A DNA stretch of 64,000 nucleotides from positions 1 to 64,000 of the forward strand of contig NZ_CAMYKG010000006.1 in assembly GCF_947258925.1 (NCBI RefSeq). Direction: 5' to 3'. The position numbers and the translations under genes were made by a program. This document shows positions 8,939 through 18,500 of this stretch, piece by piece. A model generated the notes under the pieces. The model was not told the origin of the DNA. It saw only the letters and a program-made list of their open reading frames with translations, and did no database searches. How positions within the stretch are numbered: the stretch's first letter is position 1; the number at the start of each line of letters is the position of its first letter. The stretch is from an uncultured Eudoraea sp. GTDB lineage: Bacteria; Bacteroidota; Bacteroidia; Flavobacteriales; Flavobacteriaceae.

Positions 8939-9315
8939 ATTTTTCAGTTAAAGTTGTTAATTATATGTTTCTGTTACCAGAATTTCGCGATTCCCAGGAT
9001 ATCGGAGATCTATTTCAGTCTATGATATAATGGGTTAAAATACCTTTATTGAGTCTTGGGCAAAATGGAATAAAACAGATCAAAAGTAAATTCACAATCA
9101 CGAATTTTCTATGACAATTATCAGGTTTAGTCCCTACCGGAAGTCTCTCAATATTATATTGATGTAAACTATGCCAAAAGGCAGTAAAAGGTATTAAAAG
9201 TTATTGAAATGTTAAAAATTAGCAGCCATTATCCTGCTCCAATGTAGTTTCCATATCAGTTTTTGATAAAATTGATTATCTTGAGAGAAACAATTAACTA
9301 ACCAAAAACTAAAAA
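8939..9315. other. Intergenic region between doxX and aqpZ
   Basis: This 377-base AT-rich spacer separates divergent genes and should hold both promoters. A short palindrome, CAATAT-T-ATATTG, lies at 9149-9161. The closest -7-like box before aqpZ (TATCTTGA, about 9277) is an imperfect match to TAnnTTTG. No ORF, tRNA or terminator is convincing. Confidence 0.4.
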
Positions 9316-10005
9316 ATGAAAAAATTACTTGCAGAATTTGTCGGCACCCTATGGTTGGTGTTGGGAGGTTGCGGAAGTGCTGTACTTGCAGCAGGGTATC
9401 CGGAACTTGGAATTGGGTTCTTAGGGGTCTCCCTGGCCTTTGGATTAACAGTATTGACTATGGTATATGCCATTGGCCACATTTCAGGTTGTCACCTTAA
9501 TCCGGCAGTTTCTATTGGCCTATGGATTGGCGGACGATTTGAGAGCAGAGAATTGGTTCCATATATTATTGCACAAGTTCTGGGAGGTATTGCCGGAGCA
9601 GGGATTTTATACCTCATTGCCACGGGAAAACCGGGATTCGAGCTTGGTGGCTTCGCCAGCAATGGCTATGGGGAACATTCCCCTGGTGGTTATAGTATGT
9701 TAGCAGCCCTGATTACAGAAGTAGTTATGACTTTTATGTTCCTGATCATCATTCTTGGAGCAACACATTCCAAAGCCCCTAAAGGAATGGCTGGTATAGC
9801 AATAGGGCTTGGGCTTACCCTTATACACCTTATAAGTATCCCGGTCACAAATACTTCGGTAAATCCTGCAAGAAGTACCAGTCAGGCATTATTTGCGGGC
9901 GGCTGGGCATTAGATCAATTATGGCTTTTTTGGGTAGGACCCATACTTGGTGCCTTATTGGCCGGTCTTGTTTACAAATACATTTCGCCGGAAAGCAAGG
10001 ATTAG
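9316..10005 (+). CDS. aqpZ: Aquaporin Z
   Basis: 229 residues, the usual size for bacterial aquaporins, with six predicted helices. Both NPA motifs are present: Asn62-Pro-Ala in CHLNPAVS, and Asn183-Pro-Ala-Arg in VNPARSTS. The residues around the pore (His in the fifth helix region and Arg186) fit a water-selective channel rather than a glycerol facilitator. Sited in the inner membrane, it equilibrates water during osmotic change. It stands alone; the next operon starts 105 bases later on the same strand. Confidence 0.95.
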   Translation: MKKLLAEFVGTLWLVLGGCGSAVLAAGYPELGIGFLGVSLAFGLTVLTMVYAIGHISGCHLNPAVSIGLWIGGRFESRELVPYIIAQVLGGIAGAGILYLIATGKPGFELGGFASNGYGEHSPGGYSMLAALITEVVMTFMFLIIILGATHSKAPKGMAGIAIGLGLTLIHLISIPVTNTSVNPARSTSQALFAGGWALDQLWLFWVGPILGALLAGLVYKYISPESKD

Positions 10006-10110
10006 AAATTCTGGTGCTATTACAGCCCCTTTATTTTAGTTTGAATTACGCTCCATTTAGCTTTTTGAAATAGTATATTTAACGATTCAATTAGATAACC
10101 CGCCGTCAAT

Positions 10111-11427
10111 ATGCCATTGCTTATAGTAAGTCTGGGGATCATTATTCTCTTTATCCTAATAGCCAGATTCAAACTTAATCCATTTATAACGTTCATAATT
10201 GTATCGATTTTTGTAGGTATAGCGGAGGGAATGCCATTGGATAGCCTGGTAGATTCTATACAGAATGGAATTGGCAATACGCTTGGTTTTCTATTGATGA
10301 TATTGGGTTTTGGAGCTATGCTGGGAAAATTAGTAGCCGATAGTGGCGCGGCACAGCGTATTACTACTAAACTGGTAAGTAAATTCGGTATAAAAAATAT
10401 TCAGTGGGCTCTTGTACTTACCGGATTCATAGTAGGTATTCCAATGTTTTATTCTGTTGGGTTTGTTATTTTAATTCCACTCGTCTTTACTGTGGCCGCA
10501 TCTACTGGTCTTCCTTTAATTTATGTGGGTTTACCGATGTTGGCCTCACTATCTGTAACACATGGATTTCTTCCTCCGCATCCTGCTCCTACCGCTATAG
10601 CTGTTATGTTTGATGCAGATTTAGGTAAAACCCTTCTTTATGGAATTATAATTGCAATACCTGCAATAATTGTTGCAGGCCCTTTGTTTTCGAGGACGAT
10701 TAAAAACATAAAAGCAACTCCTTTAAAAGAATTTGTAAATCCCAGAATACTGGAAGACCATGAAATGCCAGGACTGGGAATTAGTATCTTTACTGCATTA
10801 TTGCCTATACTCCTTATTGCGATTGCTACCCTGGCCGATCTATTTTTGCCTGAAAATTATTATCTTAAACCCATTATAGATTTTCTTGGAAATCCGGTAA
10901 TAGCGATGCTAATTGCGGTTCTTGTTGCTATCTACACCCTTGGACTTGCCCGTGGCAAAAAAATGCCCGAAGTCATGGACTCTGTAAGCAGCTCAATTTC
11001 CGGAATTACCATGGTCCTTTTAATCATAGCTGGTGCCGGGGCATTAAAGCAGGTCTTAATTGACAGTGGTGTAAGTGATTATATTGCCAACTTGCTGAAA
11101 GGATCCACAATTTCTCCTTTATTATTAGCGTGGTTCATAGCCACAATAATTCGGGTTTGTGTTGGATCTGCCACCGTGGCGGGATTAACCGCTGCGGGAA
11201 TAGTATTACCAATGGCTACCAGCCCTGGTGTTAATGCAGAATTAATGGTGCTGGCAATTGGATCGGGAAGCTTAATGTTATCCCATGTCAATGATGGGGG
11301 GTTCTGGCTGTTTAAAGAATATTTTAATTTGTCTGTTAAAGATACCCTTAGAACCTGGACAGTCATGGAAACCACCGTTGGAGTTATGGGACTTATCGGC
11401 GTATTACTCTTAAACACATTTATTTAA
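10111..11427 (+). CDS. GntP-family permease, possibly for D-serine/D-threonine
   Basis: 438 residues, strongly hydrophobic, 12-14 membrane segments. The conserved GntP features are visible: HGFLPPHPAPTA near residues 151-162, and a late region with LSHVNDGGFWLFKEYFNLS. The family imports gluconate and related acids, but the D-serine importer DsdX is also a member. The three following genes (RidA, a DSD1-like PLP enzyme, a dipeptidase) argue for an amino-acid substrate rather than gluconate, and no gluconate kinase is nearby. First gene of a four-gene operon with gaps of 9-12 bases. Substrate assignment is inference. Confidence 0.85.
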   Translation: MPLLIVSLGIIILFILIARFKLNPFITFIIVSIFVGIAEGMPLDSLVDSIQNGIGNTLGFLLMILGFGAMLGKLVADSGAAQRITTKLVSKFGIKNIQWALVLTGFIVGIPMFYSVGFVILIPLVFTVAASTGLPLIYVGLPMLASLSVTHGFLPPHPAPTAIAVMFDADLGKTLLYGIIIAIPAIIVAGPLFSRTIKNIKATPLKEFVNPRILEDHEMPGLGISIFTALLPILLIAIATLADLFLPENYYLKPIIDFLGNPVIAMLIAVLVAIYTLGLARGKKMPEVMDSVSSSISGITMVLLIIAGAGALKQVLIDSGVSDYIANLLKGSTISPLLLAWFIATIIRVCVGSATVAGLTAAGIVLPMATSPGVNAELMVLAIGSGSLMLSHVNDGGFWLFKEYFNLSVKDTLRTWTVMETTVGVMGLIGVLLLNTFI

Positions 11428-11436
11428 AACAAGGAT

Positions 11437-11901
11437 ATGAACAAATTACCATCACAAAGAATAGCTACTTTAGGGCTGAAACTCCCCCCGGCTCCTCCAC
11501 CGGCCGGGCTATATAAGCCCATCCTCGTGGTTGACAACTTTCTTTATGTTTCAGGACAGGGACCAATGAAGTCAGATGGAGAATACATCACCGGCAGGGT
11601 TGGCGAAGATCTTAACCTGGGACAGGGCAAACTTGCTGCAGAACAGGTTGGTTTAACTATGTTGTCTACAATACAAACTCATTTTGGAGATATAGACAGG
11701 ATTCTTCAGGTGGTTAAGGTATTGGGAATGGTCAATTCTACACCCGATTTTGGACAGCACCCACTGGTCATCAATGGTTTTAGTGAGTTAATGGCTGATG
11801 TTTTTGGAACAGACAATGGAGTGGGTGTCCGAAGTGCTGTGGGTATGATGCTCCCTGGAAATATTCCCGTGGAAATTGAAGCCATGTTTCAACTAAAATA
11901 A
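11437..11901 (+). CDS. RidA/YjgF-family protein
   Basis: 154 residues matching the longer YjgF subgroup, with YVSGQGP near the N-terminal strand and the conserved arginine in GVRSAVGM. RidA enzymes hydrolyse reactive enamines and imines such as 2-aminoacrylate, which PLP-dependent serine and threonine dehydratases release. Its place directly upstream of a PLP enzyme of the DSD1 type fits this detoxifying role well. It begins 9 bases after the permease stop. Family assignment is firm; coupling to the neighbouring enzyme is inference. Confidence 0.88.
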   Translation: MNKLPSQRIATLGLKLPPAPPPAGLYKPILVVDNFLYVSGQGPMKSDGEYITGRVGEDLNLGQGKLAAEQVGLTMLSTIQTHFGDIDRILQVVKVLGMVNSTPDFGQHPLVINGFSELMADVFGTDNGVGVRSAVGMMLPGNIPVEIEAMFQLK

Positions 11902-11913
11902 GGATTTTTAAGA

Positions 11914-13026
11914 ATGCAGAATAAAAATTGGTACGAAATTGACCATCCTGAAGACGTTGTCTCACCATCACTTTTGGTTTTTCCTGAACGAATAGAAAAA
12001 AATATTGAATTAATGATCTCCATGATCGGTGATCCGGGCAGATTGCGCCCGCATATCAAAACTCATAAAACCGCTGAGATTATTAAAATGCAAATGGAAC
12101 ATGGTATCACCAAATTTAAATGTGCGACTATTGCTGAAGCAGAACTTCTGGGAAAATGCGGGGCTGCTGATATTCTATTGGCTTACCAACCTGTTGGAGC
12201 TAATTTAAACCGTTTTTTTAAACTTATAATTAAATATCCTAATTCATTGTTTTCTACTATTGTGGACAATACAACTACCACAGCACTCATTTCTGAAATG
12301 GCCGCTAGTAAGGAAGTTAGTATCCCATTATTTGTAGACCTTAACACAGGAATGAACAGAACCGGCATAGAACCAGATATGGGTGCTGTTGCATTATTTA
12401 AACAAATAGCAGATGACCCAAATTTAATTGCTCGTGGATTGCATGCCTATGACGGCCATATCAGAGATACTGATCCTTTATTACGCAAACAGGCATGTGA
12501 TTCCGCTTTTGAATTAGTCATAAATCTGAAAAATACTATTGAAGCTTTGGATATTGAAGTAAAGACAATCGTCATAGGGGGGTCTCCTTCATTCCCAATA
12601 CACGCTAAAAGAAATGATGTTGAGGCAAGTCCCGGCACCACATTACTTTGGGATGAACGCTATGGAACTTCTTTTAGGGATATGCCATTTTTACATGCTG
12701 CGGTTTTATTCACCAGGATTATTAGTAAACCCAAAAAAGGTGTGATCTGTTTAGATTTGGGACATAAAGCCATCGCTCCCGAAATGGATTTTCCCAGGGT
12801 AAAAATCTTTGGACTGGAAGATGCCGAGCAAATAGGGCAAAGTGAGGAGCATCTGGTGCTGAAATATGACAAAAGTGAAACCGTAAAAATTGGTGACTTT
12901 TTTTATGCAATTCCAATGCATATTTGCCCTACCGTGGCCAAATACTCCAAAATCCTAACTATTGAAAACAGACAAGTCAACGGGGCATGGAAGATTGCAG
13001 CAAGAGATTATCAATTGGAAATATAA
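11914..13026 (+). CDS. DSD1/D-threonine aldolase-family PLP enzyme (likely D-serine/D-threonine dehydratase)
   Basis: 370 residues of the fold-type III (alanine-racemase-like) D-threonine aldolase/D-serine dehydratase family. The PLP lysine lies in RPHIKTHK (probably Lys49), and the C-terminal domain has the metal-binding pair His336-x-Cys338 in PMHICPT. As I recall the structures, eukaryotic-type D-serine dehydratases use His-x-Cys for zinc and D-threonine aldolases His-x-Asp, so this sequence leans toward dehydratase. Either reaction removes D-hydroxyamino acids. It lies between RidA and an M19 dipeptidase. Family is certain, exact reaction less so. Confidence 0.85.
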   Translation: MQNKNWYEIDHPEDVVSPSLLVFPERIEKNIELMISMIGDPGRLRPHIKTHKTAEIIKMQMEHGITKFKCATIAEAELLGKCGAADILLAYQPVGANLNRFFKLIIKYPNSLFSTIVDNTTTTALISEMAASKEVSIPLFVDLNTGMNRTGIEPDMGAVALFKQIADDPNLIARGLHAYDGHIRDTDPLLRKQACDSAFELVINLKNTIEALDIEVKTIVIGGSPSFPIHAKRNDVEASPGTTLLWDERYGTSFRDMPFLHAAVLFTRIISKPKKGVICLDLGHKAIAPEMDFPRVKIFGLEDAEQIGQSEEHLVLKYDKSETVKIGDFFYAIPMHICPTVAKYSKILTIENRQVNGAWKIAARDYQLEI

Positions 13027-13035
13027 AAAATACCT

Positions 13036-14106
13036 ATGTTTATTTTTGACGCGCATCTTGATTTGGCAATGAACGCCATGGAATGGAACAGGGATCTTAC
13101 CTGGACCGTAAAGGATATTAGGGCTAAAGAGATGGGGATGACCGATAAACCCGACAGGGGTAAAAACACGGTTTCCCTGGATGCCATGCGAAAGGGGAAT
13201 ATTGGGATTTGTATGGCTACCCAAATTGCAAGATTCGTTAAAAAAGAAAATGAACTTCCCGGATGGAATTCTCCCTATCAGGCCTGGGCGCAAACGCAAG
13301 GGCAACTTGCCTGGTATAAAGCCATGGAAACTCTGGGAGAAATGACCCAGATTAGTGACATAAAGGAACTGGACGACCACCTGGACGTATGGAATTCATC
13401 TGCTCAACCCAAAGAAAAACCTATAGGATACATTTTAAGTCTCGAAGGAGCCGACTCTATAATTACTATTGAACACCTTGAAAAAAGCTATGAACAGGGT
13501 TTGCGCGCTATAGGTCCTGCACACTATGGTCCCGGGACCTATGCGCATGGTACAAATTCTATTGGGGGTATTGGCCAAAAAGGCAAAGCCCTTTTAAAAG
13601 AGGTTGCCCGATTAAATATTATTCTGGATACCACCCATTTGTGTGATGAGAGCTTTTGGGAAACATTGAAGGTATACCAAGGGCCACTTTGGGCCAGTCA
13701 TAATAATTGCAGGGCCCTGGTAGACCATAATAGGCAGTTTTCAGATGAACAACTTATTGAACTTTTTGCCAGGGATGCTGTAATTGGCGTTCCCCTTGAC
13801 GCATGGATGATGGTGCCCGGCTGGGTTCGAGGTAAATCCACCCCGGAAGCTATGGGCGTAACCTTAGAAACAATGGCAGATCATATAGACCATATTTGTC
13901 AACTAGCCGGGAACGCACTTCATGTAGGAATTGGTACCGACCTTGATGGTGGATTTGGCCAAGAACAAAGTCCGTCTGATCTTGATACGATTGCAGATTT
14001 ACAAAAACTCCCTGACATACTTAAGAAAAGGGGCTATACCCAAACAGACATTGCAAATATCATGCATCAGAATTTTATAGACTTTCTAAGAAACACCTGG
14101 AGCTAA
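13036..14106 (+). CDS. M19 membrane dipeptidase (renal dipeptidase family)
   Basis: 356 residues with the M19 zinc ligands in order: His7-x-Asp9 in DAHLDLA, the glutamate of LSLEGADS, His in TTHLCD, ASHNNCRALVDHNRQ, and the late GTDLDGG aspartate. No signal peptide is seen, so it should be cytoplasmic here. M19 enzymes cleave dipeptides and tolerate D-residues at the C-terminal position. That suits an operon that handles D-amino acids, perhaps from peptidoglycan or racemised peptides. It is last in the operon and is followed by a terminator-like hairpin. Confidence 0.88.
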   Translation: MFIFDAHLDLAMNAMEWNRDLTWTVKDIRAKEMGMTDKPDRGKNTVSLDAMRKGNIGICMATQIARFVKKENELPGWNSPYQAWAQTQGQLAWYKAMETLGEMTQISDIKELDDHLDVWNSSAQPKEKPIGYILSLEGADSIITIEHLEKSYEQGLRAIGPAHYGPGTYAHGTNSIGGIGQKGKALLKEVARLNIILDTTHLCDESFWETLKVYQGPLWASHNNCRALVDHNRQFSDEQLIELFARDAVIGVPLDAWMMVPGWVRGKSTPEAMGVTLETMADHIDHICQLAGNALHVGIGTDLDGGFGQEQSPSDLDTIADLQKLPDILKKRGYTQTDIANIMHQNFIDFLRNTWS

Positions 14107-14114
14107 TCATAAAA

Positions 14115-14144
14115 AAATCCTCCCTGTAATTTGGAAGGATTTTG
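14115..14144. terminator. Bidirectional terminator between convergent genes
   Basis: AAATCCTCC (14115-14123) pairs with GGAAGGATTT (14133-14142) with one bulged base. A TTTT run follows on the plus strand, and the A-tract at 14111-14117 gives a T-tract on the minus strand. It can serve both the dipeptidase operon and the convergent secreted-protein gene. Confidence 0.7.
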
Positions 14145-14172
14145 TTCAAATACTATATTTCCTAACTAAAAT

Positions 14173-14952
14173 TTAACGAACCTTTCTCACTAAAGTAGCC
14201 ATGGTTACCGACTTAAGGTCCCTAAGCTTGTCCATTTCCTGATATGCCTTTTGCTGCGCGTCTGTTGCGGGTCCCATACCAGCTCCATTAAAAAATTGAT
14301 CATAACCCGTAAACATATCCACGGTAATATGGCTTGCATAAGCCTCAGTTGCATAACCCAGCATATTCCTCAATAACCCCCAATTTGCACGGCCACCAGA
14401 GTCAACATCGCCTTGATGATATGGTTTAAAAACTTCAGATTCCATTTTTTCATAGGCCCCGGACTCCCCTGGTTTTGCCTTCATAAAATTGATAACAGCC
14501 AAAGTGCCAATGGGCATATCAAAATTATCATTGGTCTTATCAATTTCTTGAAGGAAAACCCTATGTGTGAGATCCCGACTTTTTGCAGTCATTTCCATTT
14601 TTTTGTTACTTTCCTCATCAGATAGATTGGGATAAGCACCATTCCAGGCTTTCATAAAATCTCCCCCATCCATCATTTTAACGGGGTCATTATACAGACT
14701 TACTGTCATAAATTGTGCCCCCTGCTCTTGTCCGCTCGGCTCAAGACGCCAGAGGTCCCAGCCAATACAATCCCCATTTTTAACTCTTTGTACATGAACT
14801 TTTTCCCAAAATTCTTCGGTTTCTGCATAGGCAGCACCCATGCCTTCGTCGACATGCATAAATTCGAATAAAAGATAGAGCGGTTTCTCATCCTGTCCAA
14901 TCGCCATGGTAGTGATCAAAGTCATCACCATAATCATAATTAATTTTTTCAT
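14173..14952 (-). CDS. Secreted protein with two similar dimeric alpha+beta-type repeats
   Basis: I place the start at the ATG at 14952, because MKKLIMIMVMTLITTMAIGQ from there is a clean signal peptide cleaved before Asp; the longer frame would need a TTG codon. The mature protein has two halves that resemble each other. FEFMHVDEGMGAAY...E...GWDLWRL in the first corresponds to INFMKAKPGESGAY...E...NWGLLR in the second, each followed by an FMTVSLY/ITVDMF strand. This looks like a duplicated ferredoxin-fold (ABM-like) domain. No catalytic residues can be named and no function is assigned. It stands alone between the dipeptidase operon and the HEPN gene. Confidence 0.7.
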   Translation of the reverse strand: MKKLIMIMVMTLITTMAIGQDEKPLYLLFEFMHVDEGMGAAYAETEEFWEKVHVQRVKNGDCIGWDLWRLEPSGQEQGAQFMTVSLYNDPVKMMDGGDFMKAWNGAYPNLSDEESNKKMEMTAKSRDLTHRVFLQEIDKTNDNFDMPIGTLAVINFMKAKPGESGAYEKMESEVFKPYHQGDVDSGGRANWGLLRNMLGYATEAYASHITVDMFTGYDQFFNGAGMGPATDAQQKAYQEMDKLRDLKSVTMATLVRKVR

Positions 14953-15082
14953 CTTATTGAATATTAAAGGTTTAATACTCAATTAAAGAATAGAATATGG
15001 CAATATCAAGTGCATTAGGACGAATACAGCTTAAATATGTCCCAAGTAGTCAATCTGTTTATCCGGGATATGAAAATAGCCT

Positions 15083-15460
15083 TTAAATAATAATCTTTTG
15101 CTCCCTAAGGAAGGTATCCAGGCTATCAGCTATATCAAAACATCTGCTTACATTACTCACCCCATTGCAGAATCTTGAATCTAGTTGATGAGCCTCACAT
15201 TCAAAGCCTGATAAATTTACTTTTTCAAAATCCTGGTTCAGGGTTTTGCACTTTTCATAAAGATCATCAACTGGCACACCGTTGCCCGGTTCAACGCCAT
15301 TTTCGGCTAGAAAACCCCTGAGATAGTTCTCAATGGCAATATGCGAATTCTGGCAGACCATAAAAGATACGACGTCCTCGGCAGGCCGGCATAATTCTTC
15401 ATTGGCTTCTTTCAGTTTCTGAATAGCAGTTTCATAAAGTCTTTTTGCTTTATCTTCCAT
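15083..15460 (-). CDS. HEPN-domain-like small protein
   Basis: 125 residues, entirely helical, with the HEPN-type pattern QNSHIAIENYLRGFLAENG around residues 37-55. The RNase motif R-x4-6-H of toxin HEPN proteins is not evident in the expected last helix (SRCFDIADSLDTFLRE), so it is more likely a binding or sensory member. It lies 72 bases downstream of the pyruvate:ferredoxin oxidoreductase gene on the same strand and is probably co-transcribed. No MNT-type nucleotidyltransferase partner is adjacent. Several cysteines (for example Cys23, Cys36) are unusual for the family. Confidence 0.6.
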   Translation of the reverse strand: MEDKAKRLYETAIQKLKEANEELCRPAEDVVSFMVCQNSHIAIENYLRGFLAENGVEPGNGVPVDDLYEKCKTLNQDFEKVNLSGFECEAHQLDSRFCNGVSNVSRCFDIADSLDTFLREQKIII

Positions 15461-15532
15461 AAACTGTGATTAATTCTAATTATCTATTGCTATTGCTTTT
15501 TATATTCTAATGTTTTTTGATGAATGAAATAA

Positions 15533-18500
15533 TTACATATTTCTAAACAACTCAAGTCTTTCCCATTTGGTCTCTACCTCTTCCTGAGCCTGTTTCAAGA
15601 GTTCTGCACCTAACTCTGCATCTTCTTTTACTACCCTTGTAAAACGGGTCTCGTTGTACATAAAATCAGAAAGTGGAGCAGTTGGTTCTTTTGAATCCAG
15701 TCTGAACTTTTTCCCTTTTGGTTTAGAGGGATCAAATCTAAATAGAGGCCAATATCCTGTTTCAACAGCTTTTTGCTGTTGCGTTGCGCCATCTTTTAAA
15801 TCATATCCGTGTTCACCACAATGTGAATAAGCTACAATCAATGATGGACCAGGATATGCCGCTGCCTCTTCAATAGCTTTGAGCGTTTGCAGGTCCTTGG
15901 CCCCCATGGCCACCTGAGCCACATAGACATTTCCATAAGATATAGCCTGAAGTGCCAGACTTTTTTTACCAGTACGCTTACCGGAAACTGAGAATTTAGC
16001 ACTTGCCCCTAACGGGGTTGCTTTTGAAGTTTGTCCCCCCGTATTGGAGTATACTTCTGTATCCAGAACCATAATATTTATATCTTCCCCGGAAGCTAAA
16101 ACATGATCTACGCCTCCAAATCCTATGTCGTAAGCCCATCCATCGCCACCAAGTATCCAAACTGCCTTTTTACGGAGATATTCTGTAAGCTGACTTAGTT
16201 TTACAGCATCGGGATTATCTTTTTTCTTTGATAATATTTCCTGTAATTTATCAAGATCGGTAAATTTCTGGCTTTGTTGTGCCTCCGTTTCTTCCGGATT
16301 GGTTAGAATCGATTCTGTCAATTCGGCACCAACCACATTTTTAAGATGCTTTAATAAATTAATCGCAATTTCCTGTTTCTTGGTTAAAGCCAGTTTCATT
16401 CCAAAACCAAACTCGGCATTGTCTTCAAACAAGGAATTTGCCCAGGCAGGACCTCTTCCTTCCTTATTGGTTTTATAAGGTGTTGTAGGAAGATTACCAC
16501 CATATATTGATGAACATCCCGTTGCGTTTGCAATAAGAATGCTATCGCCATATAATTGGGTAAGCATTTTTATATATGGGGTTTCACCACAGCCCGAGCA
16601 AGCACCAGAAAATTCAAATAGCGGTTCTAAAAACTGGGAACCTTTAACATTGGTAATTTGCAAGGCCGTTCTGTCATAATCCGGCATATTGATAAAATAA
16701 TCCCAGTTTGCGTTTTCCACCTCATCAAAATCGAGTTTCTTCCTCATATTGATGGCTTTGAAATTCTCAATTTCCTTGCTTTCCGCCGGACAAACAGCTA
16801 CGCATAGGTCACACCCCGTACAATCCTCGGGCGAAACTTGCAGTACATAAGACTCTGTTTCCGCGGTAAATGGCCTTCCCTTAGCAGGAACTGATTTCAA
16901 ACTACCGGGAGCATTTTCCATAACTTCATTAGGGACAACTTTAGCTCTAATCGCGGCATGCGGGCAAATAGCCACACACTTATTACATTGCGTACAAAGT
17001 ACTTCATCATCCCATATAGGAATAAAATTAGCTATCCCGCTCTTCTCATATTGGGTAGTACCGGTTGGGAAGGTACCATCTACCGGAAAAGCACTGACTG
17101 GCAATTCGTCTCCATGCCCCCCTAATATCTTTTCAAGCACATTCTTAACAAAACCATCTGGTGCATTAGTCATTGCGGAAAGCAACCCTTTCTCACTGCT
17201 CACTTCTTTTGGGTAATCTACCTGAAATAAATTTTCAAGTGATTTGTCTACGGCATTAAAGTTCATTTGAACAACCGCATCCCCTTTGTGGGTATATGAT
17301 TTCACGATTGCATCCTTTATTTTTTGAATTGCCTCGTCCTTGGGCAGGATACCTGATATTGCAAAGAAACATGTTTGGAGAACAGTATTCGTCCTCTTTC
17401 CAAGATTCGCATCATGGGCCACTTTGGTGGCATCCACAACATAGAATTTTGCTTCTTTTTCTATGATCCCCTTTTGCATCTTTTTGGGCAGTTTGTCCCA
17501 AATTTCATCTTTAGAAAATGGAGAATTTAACAAGAAGGTTCCCCCTTGTTTCAAATCGGCGAGCATATCATATCTTTCAATAAAATTGAATTGATGACTC
17601 GCAATAAAATCAGCTTTATCAATCAAATAGGAAGAATAAATTGGTTCAGGACCAAATCGCAAATGGGAAATAGTTTGCGCTCCTGCTTTTTTGGAATCGT
17701 AAACAAAATATCCCTGTACATAATTATCGGTCGTATCACCAATTATTTTAATTGAGTTTTTGTTCGCACCAACAGTACCGTCAGATCCCAGTCCGTAGAA
17801 CATACAATTGATAGTTGTGCTTCTCACTTTAAAATCAGCATCGGAATCCAGGCTTGTATGCGAAATATCATCATTTATACCTACCGTAAAATGATTTTTA
17901 GGTTTCTCCTTGGTGAGCTCATTAAAAACCCCGCTGACCATCTGAGGTGTGAACTCCTTAGATGACAAACCATATCTGCCACCAACAACAGCTATATTTC
18001 TATCGCTCTCTGCAAGGGAAGTTATTACATCCTGATACAAAGGTTCCCCTGTACTTCCCGGTTCTTTTGTTCTGTCGAGAACTGCAATTTTCTTAACGGA
18101 ATTAGGCAGACTATCTATAAAATGAGAAACAGAAAATGGTCTGTATAATCGAACAAATACCACCCCAACTTTCTCATCATTATTTACCATGGCTTCAACG
18201 GCTTCCCGCACTGCACCTTGACCAGATCCCATAATTACGATAACACGCTCGGCCTCAGGATGCCCTAAATAATAAAACAGGCTATACCTTCTGCCAGTAT
18301 GTTTGTAAAAATCATCCATTACTTCCTGTACAACGCCGGGCACTTTCTCATAGAAAGGATTTGATGCTTCCCTGGCCTGGAAAAAGACATCAGGATTCTG
18401 AGATGTTCCTCTTATAACAGGATGATCCGGATCCAACGACCTTTTTTTATGTTCCATGATCTTATCCTCAGGCATCATTGCTTTAATGATATCATCTGGT

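Noticed and set aside
10111-11427. Gluconate utilisation operon
   Set aside because: The permease belongs to GntP, but no gluconate kinase, dehydratase or regulator accompanies it, while three amino-acid enzymes do.
15083-15460. HEPN protein as half of a toxin-antitoxin pair
   Set aside because: The RNase R-x4-6-H motif is not evident and no MNT-type antitoxin gene is adjacent.
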